Origin: Prochlorococcus marinus CUG1416
GTDB lineage: Bacteria > Cyanobacteriota > Cyanobacteriia > PCC-6307 > Cyanobiaceae
Length of the DNA: 64,000 nucleotides
Assembly (NCBI RefSeq): GCF_017695965.1
Contig: NZ_JAAORM010000002.1
Span: 597,724 to 661,723 of the forward strand
Direction: 5' to 3'
Shown here: positions 10,030 through 18,800 of the stretch, one piece after another
How the letters are laid out: every line of letters begins with the position of its first letter
Numbering within the stretch: position 1 is the first letter of the stretch
Position numbers and translations under genes: made by a program
The notes under the pieces: model-generated
The model's database searches: none
What the model was told of the DNA's origin: nothing
What the model saw: only the letters and a program-made list of their open reading frames with translations

Positions 10030-10860
10030 ATGAGTTTAGAGACATATTGGAAAAAAGCACTTCATCAAACTCAATTATCGATTAATGATGAATCTCTATA
10101 TCCTCTAAAGACAAGAATTATTACTAGCGATTTATATCAAAATAATGACTTCATAATTAGAAAGCTTGATACTTCAAATTTCAACAAAGAAAGAATTTAC
10201 GGCCCTAAGCAAAATCCATTCTGTCCATGGGATAAGATACTAGAAATCGATAAAATTGATGATGATCATCAATTAATCTTAAATAAGTATCCTGTACAAA
10301 AAGGACATATTTTACTGATAACAAATAATTGGAAACCTCAAAATGGATGGTTAGATATTAATGATTGGAAAGCTATCCAAAAAGTTAATAAAGATACTAG
10401 TGGATTATGGTTTTTCAATAGTTCTCCAATTGCAGGAGCAAGTCAACCTCACAGGCATTTTCAACTTCTACGTAGAGCTAAAGATGAGATATCCTGCCCT
10501 AGAGAAAAGTGGTTTTTAGAAATGAAATTAGATAAGGATAGGGATAGTAAGCTTAAAAAAAATATTATTGTATCCAAATTTAATTTCTTAGAAAATTCAA
10601 TATCTCTTTATGAATTGTATTTAGAATTATCTATGAAATTAGGCCTTGGGGACACTATCAGTGATGTGAAACCAAGATATCCTTACAATCTATTAATAAC
10701 TAATAAATGGATTGCAATTATAAAGAGGAGTAATGATCATATCCATGGATTCAGTATTAACGGTTTAGGATTCGCAGGATATTTACTAGTAACCGAAAAA
10801 TCGGATATTAATTATTTAAAAAAATTTGGTCCAGAAAAACTTCTAGAAAGTTTTGTTTGA
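10030..10860 (+). CDS. ATP adenylyltransferase (Ap4A phosphorylase-like, HIT superfamily)
   Basis: This 276-residue protein has the layout of fungal and cyanobacterial Ap4A phosphorylases: an N-terminal region with NPFCPWDK, a core with KYPVQKGHILLIT, and the HIT-type catalytic block AGASQPHRHFQLL, in which the second His is expected to form the nucleotidyl intermediate. The C-terminal half has PYPYNLLIT-like sequence. It would cleave diadenosine tetraphosphate to ATP and ADP using phosphate, or the reverse. It is cytoplasmic and monocistronic by appearance; the following small gene is convergent, only 3 bases from the stop. Confidence 0.85.
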   Translation: MSLETYWKKALHQTQLSINDESLYPLKTRIITSDLYQNNDFIIRKLDTSNFNKERIYGPKQNPFCPWDKILEIDKIDDDHQLILNKYPVQKGHILLITNNWKPQNGWLDINDWKAIQKVNKDTSGLWFFNSSPIAGASQPHRHFQLLRRAKDEISCPREKWFLEMKLDKDRDSKLKKNIIVSKFNFLENSISLYELYLELSMKLGLGDTISDVKPRYPYNLLITNKWIAIIKRSNDHIHGFSINGLGFAGYLLVTEKSDINYLKKFGPEKLLESFV

Positions 10861-10863
10861 ATA

Positions 10864-11043
10864 CTAGTTAACAACTTCAGGATCTTTATCTCTGCTTATT
10901 TGGCTTTCTAAAACTTCTATAGAAGCTGTTACAGATGCGATTTTACGTTCAAGAGAATCTTTAATATAATTGAGCATTTCTAATTTCTTATGTTGATAAA
11001 AACTCTTTTTTTCTTTAGATGATTTGAAATAACAATTAAACAT
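10864..11043 (-). CDS. Small coiled-coil protein (59 aa)
   Basis: A 59-residue reading frame starts at ATG 11043. It begins MFNCYFKSSKEKKSFYQHK and continues with a helix-forming, heptad-like stretch (MLNYIKDSLERKIASV then EVLESQISRDKDPEVVN). Basic residues cluster at the N-terminus and acidic ones at the C-terminus. It fills the space exactly between the convergent Ap4A phosphorylase-like gene and the spacer before 11189. No function is recognised. The composition and gapless fit make it more likely real than chance. Confidence 0.6.
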   Translation of the reverse strand: MFNCYFKSSKEKKSFYQHKKLEMLNYIKDSLERKIASVTASIEVLESQISRDKDPEVVN

Positions 11044-11188
11044 TTTTTTATTTTATTATAAAAAGATACTTAATTGACTTGTGACATGAAAATAAGTTGG
11101 TTTTAATTTAAAAACAATATTCCATATGGACTTTCAATTTTTTTTGAATAAAATTAAATAAATTCCTTACTATTCAAGAAAAATATTA

Positions 11189-12214
11189 TTGGATATTCCT
11201 GAAAATTCAAATACAAAAAGAATTTCAATTGATTTACCTGAAGAACTAATTTCTAGGTTTGATCAATTACGAAAAGAATGGGGATTTAGAGCAAGAGGAC
11301 CTGTAATTGAAAAGATACTTAAAGAACTTCTTCAAGAGGATGATTTAGTACCTAAGAACCAACAGCAAGAAATAGACTTTAACGAGAAAAAGAATAATAA
11401 TGAAAAATTAAATATTGATGAAAATACTGCATTGGTATTAATTAAATCAGACATTAATCAAGACAATAAAAAAGAAGTTAATGAGATATCTTTAAGTAAA
11501 AGAGTTTCAAATAACGATCAATATAAAGAAAAAGCCAACTCAAACATAAACCTTCCCAATTTTGTTGAAAAAAAAGTAAAGAATCTAAGAAGGAGTATTA
11601 AAAGTGAAAAATTAAAGGAGAATATTAATGATATTCAAATTAATACAATTAAAGAAACTGAATTAATAAAATGTCGAATAGCGTTAATTAGTCATTGGAA
11701 AACCTTATATGGAACTGTTCCTAACGATCATGTATTAGAAGCATCGATGGATTGGTTTGGAAGGGATATATGGCCAAATCTTGATGGAACAGAAAATCTA
11801 CCCTTTACGTGGAGTGCCGCCAATAAATTTATGTCTGAATTATGCCCATTTTGGATAAAGAAAAATCCATCCCTTGAAGTTGTTTTATTAATGATTGGCG
11901 TTTTAGAAGACCCTTTTGCGACATCAGATTTAATTAATAGGATACCTACACTAATGAGGAGGTTTGTAAGTAGATTTAAGCGAAATAACAGATCAAATTC
12001 ATTTGAAACTTTGGACTCAACAATGACGGTACATGGAGCACTTAAATTATTGAATTTATCAACATCCGCAGGATCAGCCCATACATTGCGAAAAATTAGG
12101 GAGGCATATAAATCAATAGCCTTAGAGACGCATCCAGATGCTGGAGGATCAACAGATCAAATGAGAAAATTAAATGAAGCGTATCAATTGCTAAAAAATC
12201 TATATAGAAATTAG
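11189..12214 (+). CDS. Ribbon-helix-helix / J-domain fusion protein
   Basis: This 341-residue protein has three parts. Residues about 8-48 look like a ribbon-helix-helix DNA-binding fold (KRISIDLPEELISRFDQL then FRARGPVIEKILKELL). Residues about 50-150 are a Lys/Asn/Glu-rich linker. A conserved block with LISHWKTLYGTVPNDHVLEA and LPFTWSAANKFMSELCPFW follows. The C-terminus (about 277-341) is a J-domain end with the HPD motif at 315-317 (ETHPDAGGSTDQMRKLNEAY), which should stimulate an Hsp70 ATPase. The start is TTG at 11189, the only usual start codon after an in-frame stop at 11159. The RHH part is inferred from pattern only. Confidence 0.75.
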   Translation: MDIPENSNTKRISIDLPEELISRFDQLRKEWGFRARGPVIEKILKELLQEDDLVPKNQQQEIDFNEKKNNNEKLNIDENTALVLIKSDINQDNKKEVNEISLSKRVSNNDQYKEKANSNINLPNFVEKKVKNLRRSIKSEKLKENINDIQINTIKETELIKCRIALISHWKTLYGTVPNDHVLEASMDWFGRDIWPNLDGTENLPFTWSAANKFMSELCPFWIKKNPSLEVVLLMIGVLEDPFATSDLINRIPTLMRRFVSRFKRNNRSNSFETLDSTMTVHGALKLLNLSTSAGSAHTLRKIREAYKSIALETHPDAGGSTDQMRKLNEAYQLLKNLYRN

Positions 12215-12223
12215 TATACTTAT

Positions 12224-12270
12224 TCTTATATTAGACTAATTATAAGTCTATTTAATAGTCTAATATAAGA
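12224..12270. repeat. Perfect 15-bp inverted repeat downstream of the J-domain gene
   Basis: The arms TCTTATATTAGACTA (12224-12238) and TAGTCTAATATAAGA (12256-12270) are exact reverse complements around a 17-base loop. It begins 10 bases after the stop of the RHH/J-domain gene, so it could end that transcript, although no T-run follows. It shares the AGTCTA/TAGACT core with the other palindromes in this spacer. Confidence 0.75.
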
Positions 12271-12400
12271 TAGGCGCGAGTAAAAAAGCTGAACTTTATC
12301 AATTATTTATTAGTCAAAATTAATTAATAAAATTTTTTAGAATAAAAAGAAAATAAAATTCAACCTGTATAAAAAGAAGAAATTTCATTGTATAATATAT

Positions 12401-12450
12401 CTTATATGAGACTTAATATTAGTCTACTATATAGTCTCATAGTAGATAAG
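12401..12450. repeat. Imperfect inverted repeat with AGTCTC/GAGACT arms
   Basis: The left arm CTTATATGAGACT (12401-12413) pairs with AGTCTCATAGTAGATAAG (12433-12450), with a few unpaired bases on the right side; the loop also contains AGTCTA. The 14-mer TATCTTATATGAGA that opens it (12398-12411) recurs at 12926-12939, on the other side of the small secreted-protein gene. Confidence 0.6.
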
Positions 12451-12602
12451 TTAGATAGAATAACATATCAATTCGAATAAACGACATCCAGTTTGTTTAA
12501 TTCTCGAAAAAATTAAAAACTGATCAATAAATCAATCAATCATGTCCTTTCAATGTCCAATAATATATCAATACCTAAAAAGCAAAGCTATAAAATGCTT
12601 TT

Positions 12603-12643
12603 AAGTCTAACTGTACTGCCTTATAGACAGTACTACTTAGACT
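12603..12643 (-). terminator. Hairpin at the 3' end of the small secreted-protein gene
   Basis: The left arm at 12604-12618 (AGTCTAACTGTACTG) pairs almost perfectly with 12628-12643 (CAGTACTACTTAGACT, one extra base). The stop codon of the 12633-12893 gene lies inside the right arm. On the minus strand the stem is followed by an A/T mixture rather than a clean U-run, so it is a weak intrinsic terminator or a 3'-end protecting stem. Confidence 0.5.
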
Positions 12644-12893
12644 GAAGCTTCTGAATTGCAGTTTGCTTGTCAATACTAGGGACATCACTTAATCCGTTAG
12701 CATCAAACCAAGGGGCGCTAGCCCAATCAAACCCTTCTCCAAAAGTGTTATCAGGTGCAGTTATATACCAGTGACATGAAGCATCTGGTACGTCAACAGA
12801 ACATTTCGACCAATCATCTGACCACTGTGGGACTTGAACCCACAGAACTGAAGATAGCAAAAGAGATAAAAAATTGATCATGCTCATTATCAT
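12633..12893 (-). CDS. Small secreted protein with signal peptide
   Basis: This 86-residue protein starts with two close Met codons (MIMSM; 12893 or 12884), followed by a hydrophobic signal segment INFLSLLLSSVLWV. The mature part is acidic and Trp-rich, with two cysteines (WSKCSVD and ASCHWY) that could form a disulfide outside the cytoplasm, and a segment FDWASAPWFDANG. It has no family I recognise. It is isolated between palindromic repeats and lies downstream of pheT on the same strand, separated by about 90 bases. It is likely periplasmic or released. The palindromes and the duplicated 14-mer around it hint at an inserted unit, which is inference. Confidence 0.6.
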   Translation of the reverse strand: MIMSMINFLSLLLSSVLWVQVPQWSDDWSKCSVDVPDASCHWYITAPDNTFGEGFDWASAPWFDANGLSDVPSIDKQTAIQKLQSK

Positions 12894-12957
12894 ACATCAT
12901 TAATCAGTTTTATAGGATTATTACTTATCTTATATGAGAATTATTCATAGACTAATT

Positions 12958-12979
12958 AAAAGTCTTATATAAGACTTTT
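12958..12979. repeat. Perfect 22-bp palindrome just after pheT
   Basis: The 22 bases read identically on both strands (core AAGTCTTATATAAGACTT, flanked by AA and TT). It sits 8 bases past the pheT stop on the minus strand. It could act as a terminator stem-loop for pheT or as a repeat element, and it shares the AGTCT core with the three inverted repeats upstream of it. Confidence 0.7.
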
Positions 12980-12986
12980 AAGACAT

Positions 12987-15431
12987 TTAATCTCTCAATT
13001 TTGTGCTAAAACTTTTTTCAATTTTAGAGATAATGCTTGAGTGTATTAATTTAATATCTGATTCCAGTAATGTTTTATCTTTATCTCTATAAGATAATCT
13101 AAATGTATAACTTATATTTTTCTCCCCAAGTTTAATATCTTCAAAGACATCGATTAAATGTACATCCTCTAAAAGATTTTTTCCTGTTTTTCTTATTTGA
13201 GAAATTATATCGCTAATAAAAATTTTCTTACTGAAAACAAAATTTATATCCCGATCTATTTTTGGAACAATTGGATATTGCTTAAATATTGGAAACCAAT
13301 TATTTTTTCTTGTACTAGCTATCAGGAGGTTATCTACATTTATACTAAATAAATAAACTTTTTTTAATGACTTCTTCTCTAGTATTAATTTAGGATGAAT
13401 TTCACCAAAATAACCTGCATCTTTCCCTTCAATAATTAATTTTGCTGTTCTTCCTGGATGCAGAAAATCAAATTTATCAGTAGGTTTATCATCAATTTTT
13501 ATATTCAGACATGATAAAGCCTCTTTTAACTTTCCTCTTGCCTGATAATAAGTAAGATCATTATCCTTACAAGAATTTACCCATTTTCCAAATTTTCTAT
13601 TGCCATAAATTGCACCATTCAATACTTCTTCTTGAATGAACTCAGTATGCTTATGAAAAACATTTCCAGTTTCAAATATATAACAACTTGTTTGTCCAGC
13701 TTTTATATTACGGTTTACAATTTCTAAATGTTCTTGCCAGATATTATCTCTTAGGCAGCTAGTTTCTAATAATAAAGGATTAGCAATCTTTATAAGTGTT
13801 TCTTTATCTTCTGGAACAAGAGAATAGCTAAGTACTTCGTTAAAACCACTTTCTGTAAAACCATTTTTTACTTTTCTCAATGCCAACTGTTCCGATGACA
13901 ATTTTCCAGGCTTAATTGGATTAGGAAGGTTCAAGTCGAATTTGTCGTACCCTATTAATCTGGCAATTTCCTCAATTAAATCTATTTCTCTTATTAAATC
14001 TTGTGATCTATTAGGAATTACTGCTACATCCCAGCCATATTCATTACTCTTTAAAGTACAACCTATAAGTGTTAATTTATCAACTATTTCAGTATCAGAT
14101 AAATTTCTTTTTTCAAATTGATCATTAATGATTAATGGACCAAGAATTTTATGTATTCGATTTCTCCTTAATTTAATAAAAATATCCTCTTCATTTTTTA
14201 AATTCGAAGCATTGATAATTGGTAAATTAATAGAAAAATATTCTTCTAAAAGATTAATTGCTCTGGTTACTGCACTTATTGTATTTTTTGATGAAATCCC
14301 TTTTTCATATCTGCTGCTAGATTCTGTTCTTATTCCAACCGCCTTTGAAGATTTTCTTATGGTAACTGGATTAAAAACAGCACCTTCAAGATAAATAGAA
14401 GAGGTAGTATTGGTTACAGAAGTCTCTAAACCACCTATCACCCCTGCAATAGCTACAGGTTTATCGCTACAAGCAACTACAGTAATATTTTCATTTAATT
14501 CATATTTTTTACCATCTAAACATATAAGGCTTTCTTTATCTTTGGCTTTTCGTACAGAGAAATCTTCTGGAGAAACTTCTTTTCCAATTAATTTTGATAG
14601 TTTTTCTTTATCAAATGCATGCAAAGGTTGTCCTTGTTCTAAAAGAATATAGTTTGTTAAATCAACTAGAAGATTAATCGACTTTATTCCTGATTTTTCT
14701 ATACGGTCTTTTAGCCATTTTGGCGATAATTTATCTCCATTTACTCCATCAATAGAGCTTATTGTATAAATGCAATTAGATGTTATAGCCTCTGGGCACA
14801 GTTTATTTCCCTTAAGTAAATGAATATTGTATTTATTTTTTAATTCTGGGAAATTTAATGTGGATTCTAAAAGGGCAGAAATTTCGCGTGCTATACCTAT
14901 AACGGACATTCCGTCAGGTCTATTAGCAGTAATTGCTAAATCATATATAAAATCATTTAATTGAAGTAAATTAGATGCTGGAGTGCCTAATTCATGTTTT
15001 AGTGCTAAATCTTCATCAATGATCTCTATCCCTTCGCTAGAGTCTTCTAGTCCTAGTTCCTGAAGAGAGCATATCATTCCTTCACTCATGACACCTCTAA
15101 TTTCACTTCTTTTAATAGTTAAATCAACTGCATTTAATTTTGCACCGATAGTAGCAACATAAACATAAATATTTGTTTTAATATTTTGCGCACCACAGAT
15201 AATTTGTAAATTCTTTGAAGTCCCAATATCTACTTCGCAAATGGAGAGTTTGTCAGATCCTTCGTGTTTTAAAACAGATAAGACCTTACCTAAAACAACA
15301 CCATTTACATTTTCTGAACAATCTTCTAATGATTCAACCTCAAATCCACCAATAGACAATTTCTCAGAGAGATCTTCAGGAGTAGAAGAAATTTCTACTA
15401 TATTTTTCAACCAATTTTGAGAAATTTTCAT
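12987..15431 (-). CDS. pheT: Phenylalanine--tRNA ligase, beta subunit
   Basis: This 814-residue protein is the beta subunit of the alpha2-beta2 PheRS, which charges tRNA-Phe. The N-terminal OB-fold tRNA-binding domain is clear (VVLGKVLSVLKHEGSDKLSICEVDIG spans about residues 45-70). The B3/B4 editing region holds NRPDGMSVIGIAREISALL, LVDLTNYILLEQGQPLHAFD and IRTESSSRYEKG. A B5 region ending LIREIDLIEEIARLIGYD and a C-terminal anticodon-binding (FDX-ACB) domain with FPIFKQYPIVPKIDRDINF follow. Length is standard. No pheS is in the window, so the subunits are encoded apart here. The divergent rpmG begins about 100 bases away. Confidence 0.95.
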   Translation of the reverse strand: MKISQNWLKNIVEISSTPEDLSEKLSIGGFEVESLEDCSENVNGVVLGKVLSVLKHEGSDKLSICEVDIGTSKNLQIICGAQNIKTNIYVYVATIGAKLNAVDLTIKRSEIRGVMSEGMICSLQELGLEDSSEGIEIIDEDLALKHELGTPASNLLQLNDFIYDLAITANRPDGMSVIGIAREISALLESTLNFPELKNKYNIHLLKGNKLCPEAITSNCIYTISSIDGVNGDKLSPKWLKDRIEKSGIKSINLLVDLTNYILLEQGQPLHAFDKEKLSKLIGKEVSPEDFSVRKAKDKESLICLDGKKYELNENITVVACSDKPVAIAGVIGGLETSVTNTTSSIYLEGAVFNPVTIRKSSKAVGIRTESSSRYEKGISSKNTISAVTRAINLLEEYFSINLPIINASNLKNEEDIFIKLRRNRIHKILGPLIINDQFEKRNLSDTEIVDKLTLIGCTLKSNEYGWDVAVIPNRSQDLIREIDLIEEIARLIGYDKFDLNLPNPIKPGKLSSEQLALRKVKNGFTESGFNEVLSYSLVPEDKETLIKIANPLLLETSCLRDNIWQEHLEIVNRNIKAGQTSCYIFETGNVFHKHTEFIQEEVLNGAIYGNRKFGKWVNSCKDNDLTYYQARGKLKEALSCLNIKIDDKPTDKFDFLHPGRTAKLIIEGKDAGYFGEIHPKLILEKKSLKKVYLFSINVDNLLIASTRKNNWFPIFKQYPIVPKIDRDINFVFSKKIFISDIISQIRKTGKNLLEDVHLIDVFEDIKLGEKNISYTFRLSYRDKDKTLLESDIKLIHSSIISKIEKSFSTKLRD

Positions 15432-15532
15432 ATATATTTTTAAATCAATGATGATAAAAGAAATGAGTATATCTTCAAAAAAGTTTGTTGAAGATGTACA
15501 ATAGAAAATTATACAATAAAGTATTAATTAAA

Positions 15533-15727
15533 ATGGCCAAAAAAGGGACAAGAGTTGTAGTGACCCTGGAATGTACTGAAGCCAGGACAAGCACAGATCC
15601 TAAGAGATCAAATGGTGTCTCAAGATATACTACTGAAAAGAATCGTAGAAATACAACTGAAAGATTAGAACTAAAAAAGTTTAATCCTCATTTAAACAGA
15701 ATGACAATTCACAAAGAAATAAAGTAA
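15533..15727 (+). CDS. rpmG: 50S ribosomal protein L33
   Basis: This 64-residue L33 starts at ATG 15533 ([20 protein letters not shown]). The frame is open 16 codons further upstream, but that extension is not part of the family. The sequence [21 protein letters not shown] and HKEIK fits L33; the zinc-ribbon cysteines of some L33 forms are absent apart from one Cys, so it is the zinc-free type. It is followed 17 bases later by rpsR, the usual cyanobacterial arrangement. Confidence 0.95.
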   Translation: MAKKGTRVVVTLECTEARTSTDPKRSNGVSRYTTEKNRRNTTERLELKKFNPHLNRMTIHKEIK

Positions 15728-15744
15728 TCAAATCAAATTAAATC

Positions 15745-15966
15745 ATGCCTAATTCAATTTTTAAAAAACAATTATCACCTATCAAACCTGGAGATCCTAT
15801 TGACTATAAGGATGTAGAACTACTAAAAAAATTCATAACTGAAAGGGGTAAAATCCTACCAAGAAGGATGACTGGTTTAACCTCTAAGCAACAAAGAGAT
15901 CTTACATTAGCTGTAAAAAGAGCCAGAATTGTAGCTCTTTTACCATTTGTAAATCCTGAAGGATAA
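15745..15966 (+). CDS. rpsR: 30S ribosomal protein S18
   Basis: This 73-residue S18 has the conserved blocks [22 protein letters not shown] and [24 protein letters not shown]. It binds next to S6 on the small-subunit platform. It lies directly behind rpmG and ahead of the RNB ribonuclease gene, so the three are likely co-transcribed. Confidence 0.96.
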   Translation: MPNSIFKKQLSPIKPGDPIDYKDVELLKKFITERGKILPRRMTGLTSKQQRDLTLAVKRARIVALLPFVNPEG

Positions 15967-16011
15967 TTTCATATTGAATATAGTTGGCACTATAATTAAT
16001 ATCTCAAATAT

Positions 16012-17196
16012 TTGAAAGATTTAACTAATTTAAAAACATATATTATTGACTCTGATGATCCACATGAGATTGATGACGCTGTTTCATTAGAAATAAAAGA
16101 AGGAAATATAAAAAATTTATGGATTCATATTAGTAATCCATGCAAACTCTTTTTGCATGACTCTAATGTTGATTTAGATGCAAGAAAGAGAAATAGCAGC
16201 TTGTATTTAATTGATCAATATGTCCCAATGCTACCTAAAGATATTCTTGAAAAGGCAAATCTAGCTCAAAATAAAATTTCAGAAACTATTAGTGCAGCAA
16301 TTGAATTCAATGAAGATGGATCAATAAATAATTATGAAATAACTGAAGCAATAATAAAACCAAAATATCAATTAACATATGAAGATGCGAATGAAATATT
16401 AGAATTAGAACCTAAAGAAGAAATAGAATTAATTGAGATTAAAAATTTATTAGAAAAAAGTATTACATTCAGAAGGAAACAAGGAGCAATTATTTTTGAA
16501 AGTCCTAATAGTAAAATTAAATTATATAAGGATAAAGTTGTATTAAATAAATTAGAGAAAACAATATCACAAATTATAATTGCAGAATCAATGATATTAA
16601 TGGGTTATGTAATAAGTTTATTTTTAAATAAATATAACTTAGCAGCTGCATTTAGGATTCAGAAATTAAATTGCAACCCATCCGAAATACTTAACAGATA
16701 CAAGGATAGTGAAATTAAATATATAATATTAAAACAATATATGGGAAGAAGTTACATAACAACTAAGCCGGGAAATCATGAATCATTAGGTCTTAATATG
16801 TATGTACAATCAACTTCACCACTTAGGAGATACCTTGATTTAATTATACAAAGACAAGTATATAATAAAATAAATAATTACGAGATTCTAAGTATAAATT
16901 CAGTCTCTAAGATTATTGATTATTCGAAAAATAGACAAACAGAGAATAATAATATTGTTAAAAATGATAAATTTAAATATTTAACATTATTTTTTAAGAA
17001 TGAAAAAAAACCTTTTTATAAAATAATATTCGTTAAGTGGATTAATCATAAAAGAAATATTGCTCTGGTTTATTTTCCAGATTATTCACTAGAAATACTT
17101 ATTACTCTTTTTGTATCAATAGAAATATATAGTAATAAAACATATAAAGTTAAATATGTAATAAATGATAGTAATCTTTTAGAGTTTATTTATTAA
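16012..17196 (+). CDS. RNB-domain exoribonuclease (RNase II family, catalytic core only)
   Basis: This 394-residue protein begins almost at the RNB catalytic domain. The acidic site is in IIDSDDPHEIDDAVSLE (D13, E19, D21, D22 match the four metal-binding positions of RNase II), and the motif TSPLRRYLDLIIQRQV carries the conserved RR and D. The N-terminal cold-shock domains of E. coli RNase II and RNase R are missing; a degenerate S1-like fold may occupy the last 70 residues. It should degrade single-stranded RNA 3' to 5'. The start is TTG at 16012, 45 bases after rpsR; an ATG is absent. Compare the degenerate RNB protein at 31721-33946. Confidence 0.82.
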   Translation: MKDLTNLKTYIIDSDDPHEIDDAVSLEIKEGNIKNLWIHISNPCKLFLHDSNVDLDARKRNSSLYLIDQYVPMLPKDILEKANLAQNKISETISAAIEFNEDGSINNYEITEAIIKPKYQLTYEDANEILELEPKEEIELIEIKNLLEKSITFRRKQGAIIFESPNSKIKLYKDKVVLNKLEKTISQIIIAESMILMGYVISLFLNKYNLAAAFRIQKLNCNPSEILNRYKDSEIKYIILKQYMGRSYITTKPGNHESLGLNMYVQSTSPLRRYLDLIIQRQVYNKINNYEILSINSVSKIIDYSKNRQTENNNIVKNDKFKYLTLFFKNEKKPFYKIIFVKWINHKRNIALVYFPDYSLEILITLFVSIEIYSNKTYKVKYVINDSNLLEFIY

Positions 17197-17264
17197 TAGT
17201 ATAATAAATATAATAGGTTTTTATTAGTTTAAAAAATATCTGTTAGTATAAATAAAAAAGCTTT

Positions 17265-18800
17265 ATGACTTTTGTCATTACTTCCCCTTTATACTATGTT
17301 AATGATAAACCTCATTTAGGAAGTGTATATACAACAATAATTTGTGACTCAATAGCTAGGTATAAAAGGCTTATAGGTAAAAATGTTATTTTCATCACTG
17401 GTGTTGATGAACATGGTTTAAAAATACAAAGAACCGCTAATGAAAAAGGTATTGAACCAAAATCACATTGTGATGAAATCTCAGAACTCTATAATATAAA
17501 TTGGAAAAATTGGAATATATCCTTTGATAAATTTATAAGGACAAGTTCAAAAAATCATGAATTTGTTGTTAATGAATTTTATGAAAGAGTAAAAGCATCA
17601 GATGATATCTATATGGGAGTTCAAAAAGGTTGGTATTGTGTTGGTTGTGAGGAATTTAAGGATAATCCAGAAAACTCATCAACATACAAGTGCCCCATAC
17701 ATCAAAAAAATCTAGAATGGAAAAATGAAGAGAATCTATTTTTTAGGCTTTCGAAATATCAAAAAGAAATTGAGAAAATAATCAACGAACCTTCTTTTAT
17801 AGAGCCAATAGAAAGAAAGAATGAAATTATAAATTTTGTTTCTAGAGGTTTAAAGGATTTTTCAATTTCAAGAACAAATGTCACATGGGGAATTCCTGTC
17901 CCTGGTTACGATAACCATACATTTTATGTATGGTTTGATGCTTTACTTGGATATGTAAGTGCTATTAGTTCCGATGCGACAGAACATTCATTGGAAAAAT
18001 CAATTAATGGAGGATGGCCAGCTGATGTTCATTTAATTGGTAAAGATATTCTGAGATTCCATGCTGTATATTGGCCCGCAATGCTCATTTCTGCCAATAT
18101 GAAAGTTCCTAAAAAGGTTTTTGGGCATGGGTTCCTTACGAGAGAGGGTCAAAAAATGGGTAAGAGTTTAGGGAATGTTCTCGACCCTGACTTACTACTT
18201 TCTAAATATGGAAATGATCCGGTAAGGTGGTACCTCATTAAAGACATATCACTAGGAAATGATGGAGATTTTCAAAATAAAAGATTTGTTGACATTATCA
18301 ACAATGACTTAGCTAATACAATTGGTAATTTACTAAATAGAACATCATCTATGTCTAGAAAATGGTTTGATAATAAAGTGCCAGATATAGAAAAGATATC
18401 AAATGAAAATAAATTAGAGAATTTTTCCAAAATTGCAGTAGAAAACTATATTCATAAATTTGATATCTACAAATTAGATCTAGCAGCTAATGAAGTGCTT
18501 AGCCTTGCGATTAAAACTAATTTGTATTTAAATGATAACCAACCATGGATGTTGATAAAAGAAGAAAATAATTTGCCTTTTGTTAAAGAAATTATTTACA
18601 ACGTATTAGAAAGTACAAGAATAATAGGATTATTATTATTACCATTATTGCCAGAATTATCATCAAAAATAAATGAACAACTTGGTTCTACATACAATAA
18701 AGAAATTCCTTGGGAACAACAATTAAAATGGGGATTATTAGATAGTAACTCAAGTCTTCCTAAACCCACTCCAATAATAAATAAGCTTGAGTATGAATAA
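17265..18800 (+). CDS. metG: Methionine--tRNA ligase
   Basis: This 511-residue class I synthetase charges both initiator and elongator tRNA-Met. The HIGH-equivalent is in SPLYYVNDKPHLGSVYTT, and the KMSKS loop is GQKMGKSLGN. A zinc knuckle is visible (WYCVGCEEF with a later KCPIH), and the anticodon-binding helical domain has NDNQPWMLIKE. No C-terminal EMAP-type dimerisation domain is present, as in the shorter cyanobacterial form. Its 3' end overlaps the LptC-like gene by 14 bases. Both tRNA-Met genes are also in the window. Confidence 0.95.
   Translation: MTFVITSPLYYVNDKPHLGSVYTTIICDSIARYKRLIGKNVIFITGVDEHGLKIQRTANEKGIEPKSHCDEISELYNINWKNWNISFDKFIRTSSKNHEFVVNEFYERVKASDDIYMGVQKGWYCVGCEEFKDNPENSSTYKCPIHQKNLEWKNEENLFFRLSKYQKEIEKIINEPSFIEPIERKNEIINFVSRGLKDFSISRTNVTWGIPVPGYDNHTFYVWFDALLGYVSAISSDATEHSLEKSINGGWPADVHLIGKDILRFHAVYWPAMLISANMKVPKKVFGHGFLTREGQKMGKSLGNVLDPDLLLSKYGNDPVRWYLIKDISLGNDGDFQNKRFVDIINNDLANTIGNLLNRTSSMSRKWFDNKVPDIEKISNENKLENFSKIAVENYIHKFDIYKLDLAANEVLSLAIKTNLYLNDNQPWMLIKEENNLPFVKEIIYNVLESTRIIGLLLLPLLPELSSKINEQLGSTYNKEIPWEQQLKWGLLDSNSSLPKPTPIINKLEYE

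Larger units (their letters stand above)
12215..12632. other. Gene-poor spacer with palindromes
   Basis: These 418 bases contain no convincing gene. They hold two AGTCT-containing inverted repeats (12224-12270 and 12401-12450), a TATAAT-like stretch at 12391-12396, and the 5' arm of a third hairpin (from 12603). The longest forward frame is about 20 codons with no ribosome binding site. The rest is featureless AT-rich sequence. Confidence 0.6.

Noticed and set aside
15485..15532. N-terminal extension of L33
   Set aside because: Conserved L33 begins at M-A-K-K-G-T-R; the upstream 16 codons have no counterpart in the family.
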